Positions 4,331 to 6,850 of a stretch of DNA of 6,850 bases are shown one piece after another. The translations under genes were made by a program, and so were the position numbers. Within the stretch, counting starts at the first letter, position 1; every line of letters starts with the position of its first letter. This DNA comes from Bacillota bacterium (GTDB lineage: Bacteria; Bacillota; Clostridia; Peptostreptococcales; Anaerovoracaceae): assembly GCA_017619905.1 (NCBI GenBank), contig JAFZRK010000112.1:1-6850 (forward strand), given 5' to 3'. The notes beneath the pieces are model-generated. The model was not told where the DNA came from and searched no databases. It worked only from the letters and a program-made list of their open reading frames with translations.

Positions 4331-6850
4331 CTATTCGTCGTCCTCGGAGGCGCCGCTGAGCTCGGAAGCGAACGCTTCCTCCGCCATGCGGTTCTCGTAT
4401 TCGTCGTAGGCGTCGTTATCGTCGTCCTCGAAGTCGTCGCTGTGCTCCTGTTCGTAGGTGGCGCGGGCGTTCCTCTCGGCTTCCTTTACGTTGAAGCTCT
4501 CCATGTACTCGGTGTTGGCGCCGTAGTCTATGCCGATCTCGCGGTATATCTTCATGCCTGTGCCGGCAGGGATGAGCTTGCCTATGATGACGTTCTCCTT
4601 AAGACCTGTCAGTCTGTCGGTCTTGCCCTTGATGGCTGCGTCCGTGAGCACCCTGGTGGTCTCCTGGAACGAAGCCGCGGACAGGAAAGAGCTGGTGGCG
4701 AGCGATGCCTTGGTGATACCGAGGAGTATCCTGGTAACGTCTGCGGGCTGCTGGCCTTCCTCCAGAGCGGCGTCAGCCGCATCGACCTCGAATCTGCTGT
4801 ACTGGCTTCCCGGAAGGAGCGTGGTGTCGCCCGGGTCGTCCACCCTGTACTTGGACAGCATCTGGCTCACTATGACCTCGATGTGCTTGTCGTTGATATC
4901 TACGCCCTGCTGCTTGTACACTCTCTGCACTTCCTTGAGCAGGTACTGATATACGCCTTCCACACCGTTGATGCGCATTATGTCGTGCGGGTTGAGCGGA
5001 CCCTGGGTGAGTCCTTCGCCGGCCTTGACAGTCATGCCTTCCCTGACCTTGAGACGCGCGCCGTAAGGAACGACGTACTTGCGCTCCTCTTCGCCGCGTA
5101 CTATGATCTCGGTCTTGTTGTCGGATCTTGTTGTTATTGAGATGACGGTTCCGTCCGCCTCGCAGATCTCCGCAAGTCCCTTCGGCTTACGCGCTTCGAA
5201 AAGCTCCTCTACACGCGGAAGACCCTGAGTGATGTCTCCTGCGCTTCCGGCTACGCCGCCGGCGTGGAACGTTCTCATCGTCAGCTGGGTACCGGGCTCG
5301 CCTATGGACTGAGCCGCGATTATGCCAACCGCTTCGCCTATATTGACGTGCTCGCCCGTAGCGAGGTTGCGGCCGTAGCACTTGGCGCACACGCCGTTCT
5401 CGCACTTGCAGGTCATGATGGACCTGATCTTTACGGACTCGATTCCGGCATCTTCTACTGCCTTGGCAGCGTCGTCGCTTATCTCTTCACCGCCGTGGAC
5501 CAGTATCTCTCCGGTCGTGGGGTCGACAACGTCTTCCAGAGCGGTCCTTCCGGCTATGCGCAGGTGCAGGGCCTCTATGGTCTCCTTGTCGTCCGTGAAC
5601 GCGCGGGTCTCGGTGAACGCTCTTACTTCAACGCCTTCGTCCGATCCGCAGTCGTCTTCGCGGACTATGACGTTGTGGGAAACGTCAACGAGTCTTCTGG
5701 TAAGGTAACCGGAGTCCGCAGTACGCAGAGCGGTGTCCGCCAGACCCTTTCTCGCGCCGTTGGAGGAAAGGAAGTACTCCATTATGGAGAGGCCTTCGCG
5801 GAAGTTAGCCGTGATAGGAACCTCTATGGTCTTACCGGTAGCGTTGGCCATGAGGCCTCTCATGCCGCCGATCTGCTTTATCTGGTCCTTGGAACCACGG
5901 GCGCCGGAGTCTGCCATGATGAACAGGTTGTTGTTCCTGGGCAGGGATGCCATAAGGGCGTCCGCTACCTCGTCCGTAGCCTTGTGCCAGATCTGGAGGA
6001 CCTTTTCGTATCTTTCCGAATCGCTCATGAGACCGCGCCTGTAGGCAGCCTGGTACTTGTCGACCTTGGCCTGGGCTTCGTCTATGATCTCCTGCTTCTG
6101 CGGAGGCATGAGCATGTCGCCGACGGAGATGGTGACCGCGGAGAGCGTGGAATACTTGTATCCGTTGCTCTTTATGTAGTCCATCATCTTGACGGTCTCG
6201 ACGTTGCCGTGTCTCTTGAAGCAGCGCGCGATTATGTCCGTAAGGTTCTTCTTCTTTACGAGGAAGTCCACTTCCAGTCCGTACGGGTCCACGGTCCTGT
6301 CGACGTAGCCCAGATCCTGCGGAATGTGCTCGTTGAATATGAACCTGCCGACGGTGGATTCCACCAGCTTGCCCGGATCGTCCGGACCGAGCTTGCGGAG
6401 CACCTTGACCTTGGCGTGGATGCCAATGACGCCGTTCTGATATGCCATGAGCATCTCCGCGTCGTCGCAGAACGCCTTGCCGTCGCCCCTGTCGAGCTTG
6501 GAGCTCCTGTCTTCGGAACCCGCGTTCGTAAGGTAGTAGGATCCGAGTATCATGTCCTGGGTAGGCGTGGTGATCGGGGATCCGTTCTTGGGCGCCAGTA
6601 TGTTGTTTACGGACAGCATGAGGAACCTGGCCTCTGCCTGAGCTTCCACGGAGAGCGGAAGATGCACGGCCATCTGGTCGCCGTCGAAGTCCGCGTTGTA
6701 AGCGGTGCAGACGAGCGGATGCAGCTTTATCGCCTTGCCTTCCACCAGTACCGGCTCGAAGGCCTGGATACCGAGGCGGTGGAGCGTAGGCGCGCGGTTC
6801 AGGAGCACGGGGTGATCCTTGATGATCTCGTCCAGTACGTCCCAGACCTC
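4331..6850 (-). CDS. rpoC: DNA-directed RNA polymerase subunit beta', C-terminal 839 residues (5' end outside window)
   Basis: This is the large catalytic subunit of RNA polymerase. The frame is open to the window edge; 14 codons before position 6808 read EVWDVLDEIIKDHP and join the conserved LLNRAPTLHRLGIQAF, so the GTG at 6808 is internal. Counting the edge Glu as residue 1, the catalytic Mg-binding motif NADFDGD is at 52-58, the bridge helix region (PITANFREGL through GARKG) at about 345-370, and the second zinc site is Cys401, Cys481, Cys488 and Cys491. The trigger loop GEPGTQLTMRTFHAGG includes Met525 and His529. The trigger loop continues directly into AGDITQGLPRVEELFEARKPKG without the large SI3 insertion of E. 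coli, as in Gram-positive bacteria. By comparison with known beta' proteins, about 400 N-terminal residues are missing. The protein ends in an acidic tail of about 35 residues rich in Asp and Glu. The stop is TAG, followed by a strong terminator; rpoB is expected upstream outside the window. Confidence 0.99.
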   Translation of the reverse strand, partial: EVWDVLDEIIKDHPVLLNRAPTLHRLGIQAFEPVLVEGKAIKLHPLVCTAYNADFDGDQMAVHLPLSVEAQAEARFLMLSVNNILAPKNGSPITTPTQDMILGSYYLTNAGSEDRSSKLDRGDGKAFCDDAEMLMAYQNGVIGIHAKVKVLRKLGPDDPGKLVESTVGRFIFNEHIPQDLGYVDRTVDPYGLEVDFLVKKKNLTDIIARCFKRHGNVETVKMMDYIKSNGYKYSTLSAVTISVGDMLMPPQKQEIIDEAQAKVDKYQAAYRRGLMSDSERYEKVLQIWHKATDEVADALMASLPRNNNLFIMADSGARGSKDQIKQIGGMRGLMANATGKTIEVPITANFREGLSIMEYFLSSNGARKGLADTALRTADSGYLTRRLVDVSHNVIVREDDCGSDEGVEVRAFTETRAFTDDKETIEALHLRIAGRTALEDVVDPTTGEILVHGGEEISDDAAKAVEDAGIESVKIRSIMTCKCENGVCAKCYGRNLATGEHVNIGEAVGIIAAQSIGEPGTQLTMRTFHAGGVAGSAGDITQGLPRVEELFEARKPKGLAEICEADGTVISITTRSDNKTEIIVRGEEERKYVVPYGARLKVREGMTVKAGEGLTQGPLNPHDIMRINGVEGVYQYLLKEVQRVYKQQGVDINDKHIEVIVSQMLSKYRVDDPGDTTLLPGSQYSRFEVDAADAALEEGQQPADVTRILLGITKASLATSSFLSAASFQETTRVLTDAAIKGKTDRLTGLKENVIIGKLIPAGTGMKIYREIGIDYGANTEYMESFNVKEAERNARATYEQEHSDDFEDDDNDAYDEYENRMAEEAFASELSGASEDDE

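Noticed and set aside
4442..5140. Plus-strand open frame (232 codons) opposite the end of rpoC
   Set aside because: It is a reverse-frame shadow of highly conserved rpoC sequence.
6806..6808. GTG at 6808-6806 as the start of the rpoC product
   Set aside because: The frame stays open upstream to the window edge and the upstream residues continue the conserved beta' sequence, so this GTG is an internal Val codon.

Overview
All genes in this window lie on the minus strand, so transcription runs from high to low coordinates. In transcription order they are: the 3' two-thirds of rpoC (RNA polymerase beta'), a clear intrinsic terminator, a short intergenic promoter region, two overlapping genes for a heterodimeric type IV (MsbA-like) ABC exporter, a small cysteine-rich TSCPD-domain protein, and the first codons of a further gene that runs off the left edge. 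No tRNA, rRNA, CRISPR array, transposon or phage gene is visible, and no gene-free stretch exceeds 300 bases (the longest is the 193-base gap 4138-4330).

Organism: the beta' trigger loop lacks the large insertion (SI3) found in E. coli and its relatives. The small TSCPD protein resembles a family (TIGR03905 type) that I associate mainly with Clostridia and other anaerobes. Base composition is moderately GC-rich (roughly 55-60% by eye), yet the ABC genes favour the isoleucine codon ATA. Together this suggests a GC-rich member of Bacillota (Clostridia-like). This is an inference; species cannot be named from the window.

Layout: rpoC (4331-6850, start off-window) carries the catalytic NADFDGD motif, bridge helix, trigger loop and second zinc site, and ends in a strongly acidic tail. 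A 12-bp stem plus U-tract terminator sits 33 bases after its stop, so the exporter is probably a separate transcription unit. The gap 4138-4268 holds a TGnTATAAT extended -10 with a TTTACA -35-like element, a CGCGC-N7-GCGCG palindrome upstream of it, and a short 5' leader with a small hairpin and an eight-codon basic mini-ORF.

The two ABC half-transporters (624 and 612 residues) overlap by 14 bases and show complementary degeneration. The first has Asp in place of the catalytic Glu after Walker B but a perfect LSGGQ. The second has the catalytic Glu but an altered LSTGE signature. When paired they would form one consensus and one degenerate ATP site, as in TM287/288 and BmrCD exporters. The TSCPD gene follows after 103 bases with its own strong ribosome-binding site, and a tentative GTG-started gene follows it by 27 bases.

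Overall the window is mostly ordinary housekeeping plus a transporter operon. The parts most worth a second look are the exporter's leader region and the asymmetric ATP sites. I do not see evidence of a new biological system.
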